Below are positions 25,101 to 32,774 of a stretch of 64,000 nucleotides of DNA, one piece after another. The notes under the pieces were generated by a model. The model did not search any database. It saw nothing but the letters and a program-made list of their open reading frames with translations, and was not told where the DNA came from. The DNA comes from Demequina gelatinilytica. GTDB taxonomy: Bacteria > Actinomycetota > Actinomycetes > Actinomycetales > Demequinaceae. Numbering within the stretch: position 1 is the first letter of the stretch; each line of letters opens with the position of its first letter. A program made the position numbers and the translations under genes. The stretch spans positions 1 to 64,000 of the forward strand of contig NZ_BBLV01000017.1 of the NCBI RefSeq assembly GCF_000971115.1. The letters are read 5' to 3'.

Positions 25101-25550
25101 ACGGTGCCCGGTGCGCAGGCACCCATGCTTCCCGGCATGAGCGTGGTCGAGGAGGCCGTGGCGGACGTGTGGGCCTCCGGGGTGTCCGTCGACGGCTACC
25201 CGACGATGTTCGTGCGCGAAGGGCTGGACCGTGCCGGGGTGCTGCGCGTCGCGGACGTGCTCACGCATGAGGCGGAGCGGCGCGTCACCGTCGCCGGGGT
25301 GGTCACGCATCGTCAACGCCCGGGCACCGCGCGCGGCGTGACGTTCATCTCCCTCGAGGACGAGACGGGCTTCCTCAACGTCATCTGCTCGGTGGGGGTG
25401 TGGAAGAGGTTCCAGGCGGTCGCGCGGCGCTCGCCCGCCCTCATCATCCGCGGACGGATCGAGCGTGCGGACAACGCCACCAACCTGGTCGCGGAGCATC
25501 TGGCCCCGATGTCCCTCAAGGTGCCGTCGCGCAGCCGGGACTTCCAGTGA
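22176..25550 (+). CDS. dnaE2: Error-prone DNA polymerase DnaE2
   Basis: C-family polymerase alpha subunit for translesion synthesis, 1124 residues, slightly longer than typical DnaE2. The PHP domain is at the N-terminus (ELHAHSAFSFLDG, with His11 and His13, and ITDHDGLYG). The palm shows QGRGSAANSAVCFALG and the catalytic PDIDVDIESDRREE near residue 422. A C-terminal OB domain (VTVAGVVTHRQRPGTARGVTFISLEDETG) ends with SRDFQ, the usual DnaE2 end. It is the last gene of the SOS-controlled cassette and starts inside imuB. The replicative DnaE1 must be elsewhere. Confidence 0.95.
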   Translation: MTDLPEYAELHAHSAFSFLDGASQPEEMAAEAGRLGLTALAITDHDGLYGAVRFAGAAKGIGLPTVFGAELSLAADGPGGRPVLDPPTGVPDPRASHLVVLARGARGYSRLSHAIGMAHLATGEKGLARYTLETLADAGGGDLLVLTGCRKGAVRSALTGPGGAAMPGGVSRDGYAAAGAELDRLVALFGREGVAVEITDTGSPYDSEVNAALADLAFDASLPLVATTNAHYATPRDADLAGALAAVRSRSSLDDMDGWLPGSPGQHLRSAGEMAFRHRRHPQAVATAARLAAECAFDLDLVAPNLPPYPVPSGHTEATWLRELTYRGARERYGPPDAERVPGAWKQIEHELAVIEALDFPGYFLIVQDIVAFCRRADILCQGRGSAANSAVCFALGVTAVDAVTHGLLFERFLAPERDGPPDIDVDIESDRREEVIQYVFARHGRINAAMVANVIQYRPRSAVRDAARALGFDVGQQDAWSKSIDRWSALRVPPEKQEEWAAKQRDAMWPEPPPTQELDHIPENVLDLADRLMRLPRHLGIHPGGMVLCDRPVIDVCPVEWARMPGRTVLQWDKDDCADAGLVKFDLLGLGMLSALKYAFRYMQEVRGEDLGLHSLPQEDPAVYELLCAADTVGVFQVESRAQMATLPRLRPRRFYDIVIEVALIRPGPIQGGSVHPYINRARGREPVTFLHPLLERSLGKTLGVPLFQEQLMQMAMDAAGFDGALADQLRRAMGSKRSPERMEALRARFMVGANERGITADVAHQIFDKLKAFSDFGFPESHSFSFAYLVYASSWLKVHRPAAFYAGLLAAQPMGFYSPQSLAADARRHGQAILRPCVVRSEVLARVEELEAPFAVPGERREDMARLVRVDRMLGVRMGLAAVRGLGDDAAAAIVKAREERPFADLHDMARRVRIRPKGVSGKAGLAPEKGLSTAQWEALATAGALEALGVTRREGLWASGVLSREGPDTLPGTVPGAQAPMLPGMSVVEEAVADVWASGVSVDGYPTMFVREGLDRAGVLRVADVLTHEAERRVTVAGVVTHRQRPGTARGVTFISLEDETGFLNVICSVGVWKRFQAVARRSPALIIRGRIERADNATNLVAEHLAPMSLKVPSRSRDFQ

Positions 25551-25553
25551 GGA

Positions 25554-25925
25554 TCAGGCAGCCGCCGGCCTCGGGGTGAGCAGGTGCCGCAGGGTTGCGA
25601 GCGCCCACTTCACCCCCACGACCACCGCGAGCGCGACGACCGCCGCGGTCGTGCCCGCGACGAGCGCCCACACGAGCGAGGCGACGGCGGCGATGCTCAG
25701 CAGGGAGCCCACCCGGTGGTACCACCGCTTGCGCGCGGGATCCGACTCCCACGCATCGGCGGAGCCCGTGGTGCAGGCACCCAGGCCGAAGACGAACACC
25801 AGCCCGGCCGTCATGCGGGCCGAGTCCGTGAAGGGGAGATCTGCGCCGGTGACGTGCGCCCAGGTGAGCGCGAGCGCCCCTGCCACGAACACCGTGGCGA
25901 CCACATCCTTCGCCGACGCGATCAT
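25554..25925 (-). CDS. Small four-helix membrane protein, unknown
   Basis: I do not recognise this 123-residue protein. It has four hydrophobic segments (residues about 7-25, 38-55, 77-95 and 96-112) separated by short loops; the second loop, ACTTGSADAWESDPARKRWYHRVG, is the only polar region and may face the cytosol. Its stop lies only 3 bases from the dnaE2 stop on the other strand, so the two transcripts must overlap or share a termination signal. The ATG at 25925 (MIASAKDVV) gives a clean N-terminus; an upstream in-frame ATG would add a Cys/Gly/Arg-rich stretch and seems unlikely. Confidence 0.55.
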   Translation of the reverse strand: MIASAKDVVATVFVAGALALTWAHVTGADLPFTDSARMTAGLVFVFGLGACTTGSADAWESDPARKRWYHRVGSLLSIAAVASLVWALVAGTTAAVVALAVVVGVKWALATLRHLLTPRPAAA

Positions 25926-26158
25926 GACGCACCCCCTGCATCCGCGCGGACCCCGGGACCCACCTTCCACGCTACGCCCGAGGTGCAGGCTCGCGCGGGT
26001 CGAAGGTCCTCGCCGTCGCCGCGCAACTTCCCCCGATCTGAGCGAATATCAACGAGGTGAGGAATACCTGGGGCATCGCGTGCGGTTGACCATCACGCAG
26101 TGCCCGGGACTCGCATGACCGCAACAGAAGAAGGACAAAGAAGGAAGGTAGAACCACC

Positions 26159-26302
26159 ATGGAGCTCATCCTGTGGATCCTTGCCGTGATCCTCGTCGTC
26201 GCCGGTGTCATCCGGCTGTTCCAGAAGCAGATCCTCTGGGGCATCGTGCTCATCGTCGTCGGGCTGCTCGTGGGGCCGGGAGGCGTCAGCATCTTCACAT
26301 GA
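26159..26302 (+). CDS. 47-residue membrane peptide with GPGG motif
   Basis: A short gene of 47 codons plus stop. The product starts MELILWILAVILVVAGVIRL and ends VGLLVGPGGVSIFT: two hydrophobic helices joined by FQKQ. GAAGGAAGG lies 9-17 bases before the ATG. Short two-helix proteins ending in a GPGG motif are widespread in actinobacteria and have no known function. It stands alone between a membrane protein gene and tRNA-Leu. The ribosome binding site and hydrophobic pattern make it likely to be expressed. Confidence 0.65.
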   Translation: MELILWILAVILVVAGVIRLFQKQILWGIVLIVVGLLVGPGGVSIFT

Positions 26303-26380
26303 CCGAGCGGCGTCCCTGGTAGAAGGCCTATTTCTGGCACCTGGACGCCAAAGGTGAAAATGGTGGCCCCGAGACCGTGC

Positions 26381-26386
26381 TACAGT
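26381..26386 (+). promoter_or_regulatory. Candidate -10 (TACAGT) of tRNA-Leu
   Basis: TACAGT lies 43 bases before the mature tRNA 5' end. A TGAAAA at 26355-26360 is the nearest -35-like sequence, but its 20-base spacing is too long to be convincing. Confidence 0.35.
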
Positions 26387-26429
26387 TCTTCTCGCGCTGA
26401 GGAGCTCGGAAGAGCACCTCGGACCACCT

Positions 26430-26517
26430 GTCCGGGTGGCGGAATTGGCAGACGCGCTAGCTTGAGGTGCTAGTGCCCGTATAGGGCGTGGGGGTTCAAG
26501 TCCCCCCTCGGACACCA
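26430..26517 (+). tRNA. tRNA-Leu (GAG)
   Basis: Acceptor stem GTCCGGG (26430-26436) pairs with CTCGGAC ending at 26513. The anticodon stem CTAGC/GCTAG encloses loop TTGAGGT, giving anticodon GAG (26464-26466) for CUC codons. A long variable arm (TGCCCGTATAGGGCG) marks it as a type II tRNA. The T arm contains GGTTCAAGTCC. CCA is encoded (26515-26517). Confidence 0.96.
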
Positions 26518-26520
26518 CAC

Positions 26521-26550
26521 GAAGGCCCCGACCGCAAGGTCGGGGCCTTC
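26521..26550 (+). terminator. Terminator hairpin after tRNA-Leu
   Basis: A perfect 13-base stem, GAAGGCCCCGACC pairing with GGTCGGGGCCTTC, closes a GCAA tetraloop 3 bases after the CCA end. Confidence 0.85.
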
Positions 26551-26673
26551 GGCGTTCCCGGGGGTCGGGCGTGCCCCCTCGGGAGGGCCGCGACGCGCAT
26601 CGTGCCTGCGCTCGCCGCTACGATTCGGTGAACGCGCCGGACCTCGGCGCCGCACCCGACGCGAGGAGCGCCG

Positions 26674-28074
26674 TTGACCGTCACGCACGCGAAGAGGGGC
26701 CGTCTGCCCTCCGAGTGGCTCGGGATGGCCGAGGAGTGGGCGGCATCGTTCCGCGACTCGCGGCGTTCGCGGCTCGCCGTGCTCGCGCTGTACCTCGCGG
26801 TCGCCGCCGCGATCGTGGTGCCGGTGGTCCTCGGACCCGGGACGGCGATGTCGCGCATCGACGAGCCCACGCATGCCGACTACGCGTGGCGCGCCGCCCA
26901 CTTCGAGATCCCGTACGCGGGATCGATCATCGCCCCCGAGATCCGCGACACCTGGGCCTGCGTGGGCCAGGAGCGCTACGAGCTCCCCGAGTGCGGCAGC
27001 GACGCCGAGGCATGGGAGTTCCCGTACGAGGGCCAGCAGTACAACTTCTCGCATCCGCCCCTGTACTACCTCGCGGTGGGCGTGCCCGCCCGAGCGGTCG
27101 ACGCGCTCATCCCGACCGCCGACTTCCTCACCGCAGCGCGCCTTCTCGGCGTCCTGTGGCTCGGATTCGGCATGTACATGATGTTCATCGCGCTGCGGCG
27201 CTGGCGCATCGACCCGGCGGCGGCGATCATCGCGCCGCTGCTCCTGCCGGCGTTCCCGCGCGTCCTGCACGCGGTCACCACCGTGAACCCCGACGCGGCC
27301 ACCGTGGTGATCGGCGCCTCCGCCGTATGGCTCGCGGCGCGCATCTTCGTCGACGACGATGCGGACTGGAGGCTCGCGGCTGCGCTCGCCGGCATCGCGG
27401 GCATGACCAAGACCATCGCCGCGATCCCGTTCATCGCGCTCGGCGCGCTGCTCGCGTTCCGCATGGTCCGTGACTGGGCGCAGAGTCGTCCCCGCGGACG
27501 CGACGCCGCGATCGTGGGGGCCATGGCCGCCGCCATCCTGGTGCCCTACGGGCTGTGGCAGCTATGGCAGGGCGGCCGCGGCGACCCGAACTGGCAGAAC
27601 CCGCTCGTGGGGCTCAACACGCGCGACGTGCTCGGTCTGCCGGGCTCGGAATGGCTCGAGACGCTGTTCAGCGGCCTCAACCTGTCCTCGGACTACTACC
27701 TCCAGGAGCCGCTCAACGTCGCGCTCATGGTGGCGTGGACGCGCCTGCTCAACGTGCTGGTGATCGGCGCGATCTTCGCGGTGATCGTCGCGTGCGCCAA
27801 GGAGCCCGCGCGTCGCTCGCTCGGCTGGATGGTGCTCGCCGGCACGGCCCTGTACCCGACCATCGTCCAGATGCAGGCGTACCTCAACACGGCGGTGCCG
27901 CAGTACTTCCCGAACGTCACCGGGCGCTACGGCCTCGCGCTCATCCCGGGCACCGTCGCGTGCATCGTGATCGCCGCGTGGAAGGCGGGGTACCGGCGCC
28001 TGGTCTACGTGCTCTCCCTCGCGGGGCTGGTGGTGCTGGGGATCGTGATCTCCAACGGCTTCATGGTGATGTGA
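26674..28074 (+). CDS. Polytopic membrane protein, GT-C glycosyltransferase-like
   Basis: 466-residue membrane protein with about ten helices. The first long loop carries DEPTHADYAWRAAH and later HPPLYYLAVG, a pattern seen in GT-C-fold lipid-phosphate-sugar transferases (an acidic residue in the first loop, then a His/Pro-rich stretch). A possible role is sugar transfer to protein or wall glycan on the outer face, but no close family is recognised. A TTG start at 26674 is proposed because GAGGAG lies 6 bases before it; an ATG at 26725 is the alternative. TACGAT at 26619-26624 may be its -10. It stands alone between the tRNA and the peptidase gene. Confidence 0.65.
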   Translation: MTVTHAKRGRLPSEWLGMAEEWAASFRDSRRSRLAVLALYLAVAAAIVVPVVLGPGTAMSRIDEPTHADYAWRAAHFEIPYAGSIIAPEIRDTWACVGQERYELPECGSDAEAWEFPYEGQQYNFSHPPLYYLAVGVPARAVDALIPTADFLTAARLLGVLWLGFGMYMMFIALRRWRIDPAAAIIAPLLLPAFPRVLHAVTTVNPDAATVVIGASAVWLAARIFVDDDADWRLAAALAGIAGMTKTIAAIPFIALGALLAFRMVRDWAQSRPRGRDAAIVGAMAAAILVPYGLWQLWQGGRGDPNWQNPLVGLNTRDVLGLPGSEWLETLFSGLNLSSDYYLQEPLNVALMVAWTRLLNVLVIGAIFAVIVACAKEPARRSLGWMVLAGTALYPTIVQMQAYLNTAVPQYFPNVTGRYGLALIPGTVACIVIAAWKAGYRRLVYVLSLAGLVVLGIVISNGFMVM

Positions 28075-28080
28075 GACCGC

Positions 28081-28086
28081 TAGCCT
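28081..28086 (+). promoter_or_regulatory. Candidate leaderless -10 (TAGCCT) of the M20 peptidase gene
   Basis: TAGCCT ends 7 bases before the ATG at 28094; the spacer is GGTCGCC. Confidence 0.5.
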
Positions 28087-28093
28087 GGTCGCC

Positions 28094-29392
28094 ATGACAG
28101 AGTCCGACGTCGTCCGCCTCGCGCGCGACCTCATGCGCATCGATACCTCGAACTACGGCGACGCGGAGGGCCCCGGCGAACGCGCCGCCGCGGAGTATGT
28201 CGCGACGTTCCTGAGCGACCTCGGGCTCGAGCCGGTGATCCGCGAGGCGGCGCCCGGGCGTGCCTCGCTGACGGCCCTGTGGGAGGGCGTCGACCGCACG
28301 CGCCCGCCGCTCGTGCTGCACGGCCACCTCGACGTGGTGCCCGCGTTCCCCGAGGACTGGACGGTCGACCCGTTCGGCGCCGAGGTCAAGGACGGGATGA
28401 TCTGGGGTCGCGGCGCGGTCGACATGAAGGGCGTCGACGCGATGTACCTCGCGGCGATCGGGCGGATGATCGCCGCCGGGGTGAGGCCGGCGCGCGACAT
28501 CGTCATCGCCTTCTTCGCGGACGAGGAGCACGGCGGCCACCGCGGCGCCAAGTGGATGGTCGAGAACCATCCCGACGACTTCCGCGGCGCCACCGAGGCC
28601 GTGTCCGAGGTCGGCGGCTTCTCCATCCAGGTCGCGGGCAAGCGCGTCTACCTCTTCCAGACGGGGGAGAAGGGCATGCAATGGCTGAGGCTCGCCGCCT
28701 CGGGTGTGCAGGGGCACGGGTCCCTGGTGCACCACGACAACGCGGTGGCGCACCTGGGCGGCGCGATGGCGCGCATCGGCGCGTACGAGTGGCCCATGGA
28801 GATCTCGCCCACGTCCGGGCACCTCCTGCGCGGCACCGCGGATCTGCTGGGCGTCGAGTACGCCGAGGACCCGGCGACCGTCGACCGGCTGGTCGCGGGC
28901 CTGGGCGCCGTGGGCCGCATGGTCGAGGCCTCGCTGCGCAACACCTCGAACCCGACCATGATGGACGCCGGCTACAAGGTGAACGTCATCCCCGACACCG
29001 CGGGCGGCTACGTCGACTCGCGCTTCCTCCACGGCCAGCAGGAGCAGGTGCTGCGCAAGATCGAGGAGCTTGCGGGCACGCACGTCAAGGTCGAGCAGTA
29101 CATCACCGAGGCGTCGATCGAGCTGCCGTTCGACGTGCCGCTGGTCCATAAGGCGATCGAGGCGGTGACCTACGACGACCCCGAGGCCATCGTGCTGCCG
29201 TACACGATGATGGGCGGCACGGACAACAAGCACCTCGCGACGATCGGCATCGCGGGCTATGGCTTCGCGCCGCTCCGCCTCCCTCCCGAGCTCGACTTCC
29301 CGGGACTGTTCCACGGCATCGACGAGCGCGTGCCTATCGACTCGCTCGAGTTCGGCACCGAGGTCATGGTGCGGTTCCTGACCGACTGCTGA
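28094..29392 (+). CDS. M20 family metallopeptidase
   Basis: Cytosolic dizinc hydrolase of the M20/ArgE-DapE group, 432 residues. Metal-binding motifs are visible: HGHLDVVP (His78, Asp80), GRGAVDMKG with the bridging Asp, and DEEHGG with the catalytic Glu pair. A dimerisation domain lies between about residues 190 and 310 (HGSLVHHDNAVAHLGGAMARI). Near the end GGTDNKHLATIGIAGYGFAPL supplies the final His. Members cleave dipeptides, acyl-amino acids or succinyl-diaminopimelate; the substrate is not clear. The next gene starts 2 bases after its stop. Confidence 0.85.
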   Translation: MTESDVVRLARDLMRIDTSNYGDAEGPGERAAAEYVATFLSDLGLEPVIREAAPGRASLTALWEGVDRTRPPLVLHGHLDVVPAFPEDWTVDPFGAEVKDGMIWGRGAVDMKGVDAMYLAAIGRMIAAGVRPARDIVIAFFADEEHGGHRGAKWMVENHPDDFRGATEAVSEVGGFSIQVAGKRVYLFQTGEKGMQWLRLAASGVQGHGSLVHHDNAVAHLGGAMARIGAYEWPMEISPTSGHLLRGTADLLGVEYAEDPATVDRLVAGLGAVGRMVEASLRNTSNPTMMDAGYKVNVIPDTAGGYVDSRFLHGQQEQVLRKIEELAGTHVKVEQYITEASIELPFDVPLVHKAIEAVTYDDPEAIVLPYTMMGGTDNKHLATIGIAGYGFAPLRLPPELDFPGLFHGIDERVPIDSLEFGTEVMVRFLTDC

Positions 29393-29393
29393 G

Positions 29394-29969
29394 GTGGTCG
29401 TCCTTCGCGAGGACGATGCGCGGGTCGCGTCGCGCCTCGCCGACGGCTGGGTGATGGTCGCACGCTCCTGGGCGGCTCAGCTCGAGGCGGAACGCGGGGA
29501 TCTGGCGGCGCTGCGTGTGGCGGCAGATGCGGCCCGGGCCTGCGGCGACCTGCGGGAGCTTGCCAGGGGCGACGTCCCGGCGGTGCTCGCGCTCGACGCC
29601 GCCACCGTGGGGGACTACCCGGGTGGGCCCGCGACTGCGCATGCGCCGCTCACGGCGGCGCGCGCCGCGGTGAGCGGCGTGCGGAGGGCGTGGGGCGTGG
29701 TGGGGGACGGCGGCCGTGTGCTGGCGATGACCTACGTGGATGTCGACGGCGACCGGGCGGAGACCGACTTCACGGTGGTCGCGCGAGACGCGCGGGGGAG
29801 AGGCCTCGCGACGGCGGTCAAGGCCGCGTCGCTGCTCGGCCTGCTCCGTGACGGGGTCGTGGTGTTCCGCACGGGCGGCTCCGCGAACAACGCGGCGATC
29901 CTGGCGGCGAGCCTGGCCTGCGGCTACCGCGTCGACGAGCGCTGGGTGACCCTCGCACCGTCCGTCTGA
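29394..29969 (+). CDS. GNAT-fold acetyltransferase-like protein
   Basis: 191-residue protein. The C-terminal half has the GNAT acetyl-CoA pattern: beta strands AWGVVGDGGRVLAMTYVDV and ETDFTVVARDARGRGLATAVKAASLLGLL (the R/Q-x-x-G-x-G/A loop as RGRGLA), then the distinctive FRTGGSANNAAILAASLACGYRVDERWV. The N-terminal half is less conserved. Such single-domain proteins often follow an M20 peptidase in actinobacteria. The GTG start is translationally coupled to it. The acceptor molecule is unknown. Confidence 0.7.
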   Translation: MVVLREDDARVASRLADGWVMVARSWAAQLEAERGDLAALRVAADAARACGDLRELARGDVPAVLALDAATVGDYPGGPATAHAPLTAARAAVSGVRRAWGVVGDGGRVLAMTYVDVDGDRAETDFTVVARDARGRGLATAVKAASLLGLLRDGVVVFRTGGSANNAAILAASLACGYRVDERWVTLAPSV

Positions 29970-29983
29970 GGCGCGACGAGGCG

Positions 29984-30241
29984 TCAGGCCGCGTCGTCCG
30001 TGCGGCGCACGTTCATGACGCGCTTGCGCAGCCACACGCGCCGCGCGCCCCCGACGAACCGCTGCGAGCGGATCAGCTCCCAGCGTCCGTACTCGGCCTG
30101 TTCGGTGAGGAGCGCGCGCGCCTCGGAGCGGGTGACCTCGCTGGGGATGTCCACCACACGCCAGTGGTACCGGCTGTCCTGCGACGGCATGCCGCGCGTC
30201 GGAGTGACGATGTGGGCGATGCGCTGCTGGTCGTGGTTCAT
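29984..30241 (-). CDS. DUF5703 family protein
   Basis: 85-residue actinobacterial protein. The conserved block is YHWRVVDIPSEVTRSEARALLTEQAEYGRWELIRSQRFVGGARRVWLRKRV, which I recognise as DUF5703; its function is unknown. It is basic, soluble, and rich in beta strands. GGAGG lies 4 bases before the ATG at 30241. It is convergent with the GNAT gene and divergent from the small acidic protein at 30284, a pairing that may be conserved. Confidence 0.7.
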   Translation of the reverse strand: MNHDQQRIAHIVTPTRGMPSQDSRYHWRVVDIPSEVTRSEARALLTEQAEYGRWELIRSQRFVGGARRVWLRKRVMNVRRTDDAA

Positions 30242-30270
30242 CTCGCCTCCCATTCTCCCTGTTCCGCAGG

Positions 30271-30276
30271 TAACGT
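30271..30276 (+). promoter_or_regulatory. Candidate leaderless -10 (TAACGT)
   Basis: TAACGT ends 7 bases before the ATG at 30284; the spacer CATAGCC has no ribosome binding site. Confidence 0.45.
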
Positions 30277-30283
30277 CATAGCC

Positions 30284-30595
30284 ATGGACTCGAACGCGCA
30301 TGAGGCGCTGAGGCTGTTGGTCGCGGCATACGAGGAGCATCTGGCCGCGATCCTCGCGCGACGCGGCGACGAGGACGCCTCGGTCGACGACGCGTACGAC
30401 TCGCTGGCGGACGCGTTCGACCGGTACGAGGCGGTCCTCGACGTCGAGTACGGCGAGACCCTGCCCATGCTGCTCGACGATGTCGAGCTCGAGGAGCCGG
30501 AGGAGGACGACGAGGAGGACGACGCCCTCGACGCCCACGCCGGCGAGGACGAGGACGCCCTCGACGACGACCTCGACGACTTCCAGCTGCGCTGA
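30284..30595 (+). CDS. Small acidic protein, unknown function
   Basis: 103-residue protein, strongly acidic. The N-terminal 60 residues are helical (MDSNAHEALRLLVAAYEEHLAAILARR and DAYDSLADAFDRYEAVLD), followed by a Glu/Asp-rich tail from about residue 66 (VELEEPEEDDEEDDALD...). No family is recognised. It might bind a basic partner such as RNA-polymerase or ribosomal proteins, but that is speculation. The ATG at 30284 is chosen because TAACGT lies at leaderless distance and no ribosome binding site exists. Confidence 0.6.
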   Translation: MDSNAHEALRLLVAAYEEHLAAILARRGDEDASVDDAYDSLADAFDRYEAVLDVEYGETLPMLLDDVELEEPEEDDEEDDALDAHAGEDEDALDDDLDDFQLR

Positions 30596-30659
30596 GGCGC
30601 CTCGCCGCGGCGGGTCCGCGCGCACATGCCGTTCCTGCTGAGGCCCGTGCGCGCCCTGC

Positions 30660-31622
30660 TCATCGCCGCTCCGGGTATCCCAGGTCGATCGCGGAGATCT
30701 CGTCGAGCGCGTCGACGATCGCGGGTGGCAGCGTCAGGGACGCCGCCGCGAGCGAGGGCTCGAGCTGCTCCGCGGTCCGCGCCCCTACCACCGCGGAGGA
30801 GATGAAGGTCCGGTCCAGCACCCAGGCGAGAGCCACCTCCTGCGGGGTGACGCCGAGGCCCTCGGAGGCGATGGCGAGCGCCTGCACGATCGCTCCCGCG
30901 CGCTCGTCGAGGTAGGGCTCGACAAAGCCGGACAGATGCTCCGAGGCGGCTCGCGAGTCCGCGGGGATCGCGCTGCGGTACTTCCCGGTGAGCACGCCAC
31001 GGCCCAAGGGGGACCAGGCCATGACTCCGAGACCCAGGGCCGATGCGGCCGGCGCGACCTCGCGCTCGATCCCGCGCTGGAGGAGCGAGTACTCGACCTG
31101 GGTCGCCGCGAGCGACGGCCGGGTGCCGGCGAGGGTCGCGATGCTCGCGGTGGCCCAGCCCGGGAAGTTCGATACGCCCACATAGCGCGCGCGGCCGCTG
31201 TTGACGGCGATCTCGAGCGCGTGGAGCGTCTCGTCGAGCGGCGTCGCCGCGTCGAGCTGGTGCACGAGCCACACGTCGACGTGATCCGTGCCCAGCCTGC
31301 GCAGCGACGCGTCGAGCGTGTCGAGCATCGTGTCGCGGGAGGCGTCGACCATGCCGCCCGTCGCGGTGCGACGGATGCCGGCCTTGGTGCAGATCTGCAC
31401 GTCGGAACGGGATACGGAGCCGCCGAGGAGGGATCCGATCAGCTCCTCGGAGCCGCCGTCGGCATAGGACGCCGCGGTGTCGAGGAGCGTGCCGCCGGCA
31501 TCGAGGAACGCATCGAGCTGTCCGCCGGCCTGCTCCGCGTCCGTGTCGCGGCTCCACGCCATGGTGCCGAGCGCGACGCGTGACACCTCGAGACCCGTGG
31601 TACCGACCCGTGCGCGCTGCAT
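30660..31622 (-). CDS. Aldo/keto reductase
   Basis: NAD(P)H-dependent oxidoreductase with a TIM barrel, 320 residues. The catalytic tetrad residues are in place: Asp and Tyr in LLDTAASYADGGSEE, Lys in ICTKAGI, His in DVWLVHQLD. The C-terminal cofactor-binding segment FISSAVVGARTAEQLEPSL is typical of the voltage-gated-channel beta-subunit-like or YghZ/Tas-type subgroup. The physiological substrate is unknown. TAGCGT on the minus strand ends 6 bases before the ATG, so it is likely leaderless. It is divergent from uppP. Confidence 0.87.
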   Translation of the reverse strand: MQRARVGTTGLEVSRVALGTMAWSRDTDAEQAGGQLDAFLDAGGTLLDTAASYADGGSEELIGSLLGGSVSRSDVQICTKAGIRRTATGGMVDASRDTMLDTLDASLRRLGTDHVDVWLVHQLDAATPLDETLHALEIAVNSGRARYVGVSNFPGWATASIATLAGTRPSLAATQVEYSLLQRGIEREVAPAASALGLGVMAWSPLGRGVLTGKYRSAIPADSRAASEHLSGFVEPYLDERAGAIVQALAIASEGLGVTPQEVALAWVLDRTFISSAVVGARTAEQLEPSLAAASLTLPPAIVDALDEISAIDLGYPERR

Positions 31623-31628
31623 GGGGAG

Positions 31629-31634
31629 ACGCTA
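31629..31634 (-). promoter_or_regulatory. Candidate leaderless -10 (TAGCGT) of the aldo/keto reductase gene
   Basis: TAGCGT on the minus strand ends 6 bases before the ATG at 31622. Confidence 0.45.
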
Positions 31635-31675
31635 TCGAAGGTGCGGCCCTCCCTCGGGGCGCGACGCGCGGGCGC

Positions 31676-31681
31676 TAGTGT
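31676..31681 (+). promoter_or_regulatory. Candidate leaderless -10 (TAGTGT) of uppP
   Basis: TAGTGT ends 7 bases before the ATG at 31689; the spacer is TGCGGCC. Confidence 0.5.
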
Positions 31682-31688
31682 TGCGGCC

Positions 31689-32552
31689 ATGGGTTGGTGG
31701 GAAGCGGTCATCCTCGGACTGGTGCAGGGGCTCACGGAGTTCCTGCCCATCTCCTCCAGCGCTCACATCCGCGTGATCGGCGCGCTGCTGCCGCACGGGG
31801 CCGATCCTGGGGCGGCGTTCACCGCGATCATCCAGATCGGTACCGAGGCCGCCGTGCTCGTCTACTTCTGGAAGGACATCACGCGCATCATCGCCGCGTG
31901 GTTCCGCGCCTTGCTGGACAGGACCGCGGAGGGCTGGAAGCAGCGCACCATCCTCGCGCCCGATCATGACGCGCGCATGGGCTGGTACGTCATCATCGGC
32001 TCGTTCCCGATCGTGATCCTGGGCGTCCTGTTCAAGGACGTCATCGAGACGAGCCTGCGCAACCTCTACATCACCGCGTTCGTGCTCGCGGCCTTCGCCG
32101 CCGTGCTCTGGTTCGCCGACCGCATCGGCTCCAAGCGCCGGAACCTCGAGGACCTCACCATCAAGGACGGCATCCTGCTGGGCCTCGCGCAGGCGATGGC
32201 CCTCATCCCGGGCGTCTCCCGCTCGGGCGGCACCATCTCCATGGGTCTGCTGCTCGGCATGACGCGCGAGGCCGCGGCGCGGGTCTCGTTCCTGCTGGCG
32301 ATCCCCGCGGTCCTCGGCTCGGGCCTCTTCGAGCTGGCGACCGAGTGGGACACGCTCAGCGCTCCCGGTGCCGCCGGGCTGGTCAACACGGCGATCGCGA
32401 CCGTGGTCGCGTTCGGGGTCGGCTACGCCGTCATCGTGTGGTTCCTGCGCCTCGTCTCGCACCACAGCTACACGCCGTTCGTGCTGTACCGGTTCGCCTT
32501 CTCGGGTGTGATCGTGGGACTGCTCGCCGCCGGCGCCATCACGGCGACCTGA
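31689..32552 (+). CDS. uppP: Undecaprenyl-diphosphatase UppP (BacA)
   Basis: Membrane phosphatase that recycles the lipid carrier undecaprenyl diphosphate for peptidoglycan and wall polymer synthesis. It has 287 residues and about eight helices. Both catalytic motifs are clear: LTEFLPISSSAH (Glu17, Ser/His) near the N-terminus and PGVSRSGGTISMGLLLG in the middle, with the conserved Arg. FYRFAFSG-type ending appears as LYRFAFSGVIVG. High expression of the family gives bacitracin tolerance. Its own leaderless promoter is predicted. It is a single-gene unit. Confidence 0.95.
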   Translation: MGWWEAVILGLVQGLTEFLPISSSAHIRVIGALLPHGADPGAAFTAIIQIGTEAAVLVYFWKDITRIIAAWFRALLDRTAEGWKQRTILAPDHDARMGWYVIIGSFPIVILGVLFKDVIETSLRNLYITAFVLAAFAAVLWFADRIGSKRRNLEDLTIKDGILLGLAQAMALIPGVSRSGGTISMGLLLGMTREAAARVSFLLAIPAVLGSGLFELATEWDTLSAPGAAGLVNTAIATVVAFGVGYAVIVWFLRLVSHHSYTPFVLYRFAFSGVIVGLLAAGAITAT

Positions 32553-32774
32553 CGCGCGCATCGTCCACCCGCCCACGGACCCCTCCCACCCGCAGGGTCG
32601 GAACATCCAGCACCGGTCATCGCGTGCCGCCGGGCGCCGCCGGGACCGTGGGTGCTGGTGAGCGCGCGGCGCCGTGAGCCGCACCAGTTCGGACCGTCCC
32701 GACGCAGCACGGACAGGACGCGCGGCCAGGACGGGCTGCCCCGATCCGGGGAGCGGACGATGCGGGGGGAGGGC

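Noticed and set aside
26355..26360. A proper -35 for tRNA-Leu
   Set aside because: TGAAAA is 20 bases from the -10, too far for a usual promoter; only the -10 was kept.
32553..32774. A gene or RNA in the 222-base gap between uppP and PAC2
   Set aside because: No frame with a ribosome binding site and no strong hairpin was found; CCAGCACC/GGTGCTGG arms are about 30 bases apart and too weak to call.
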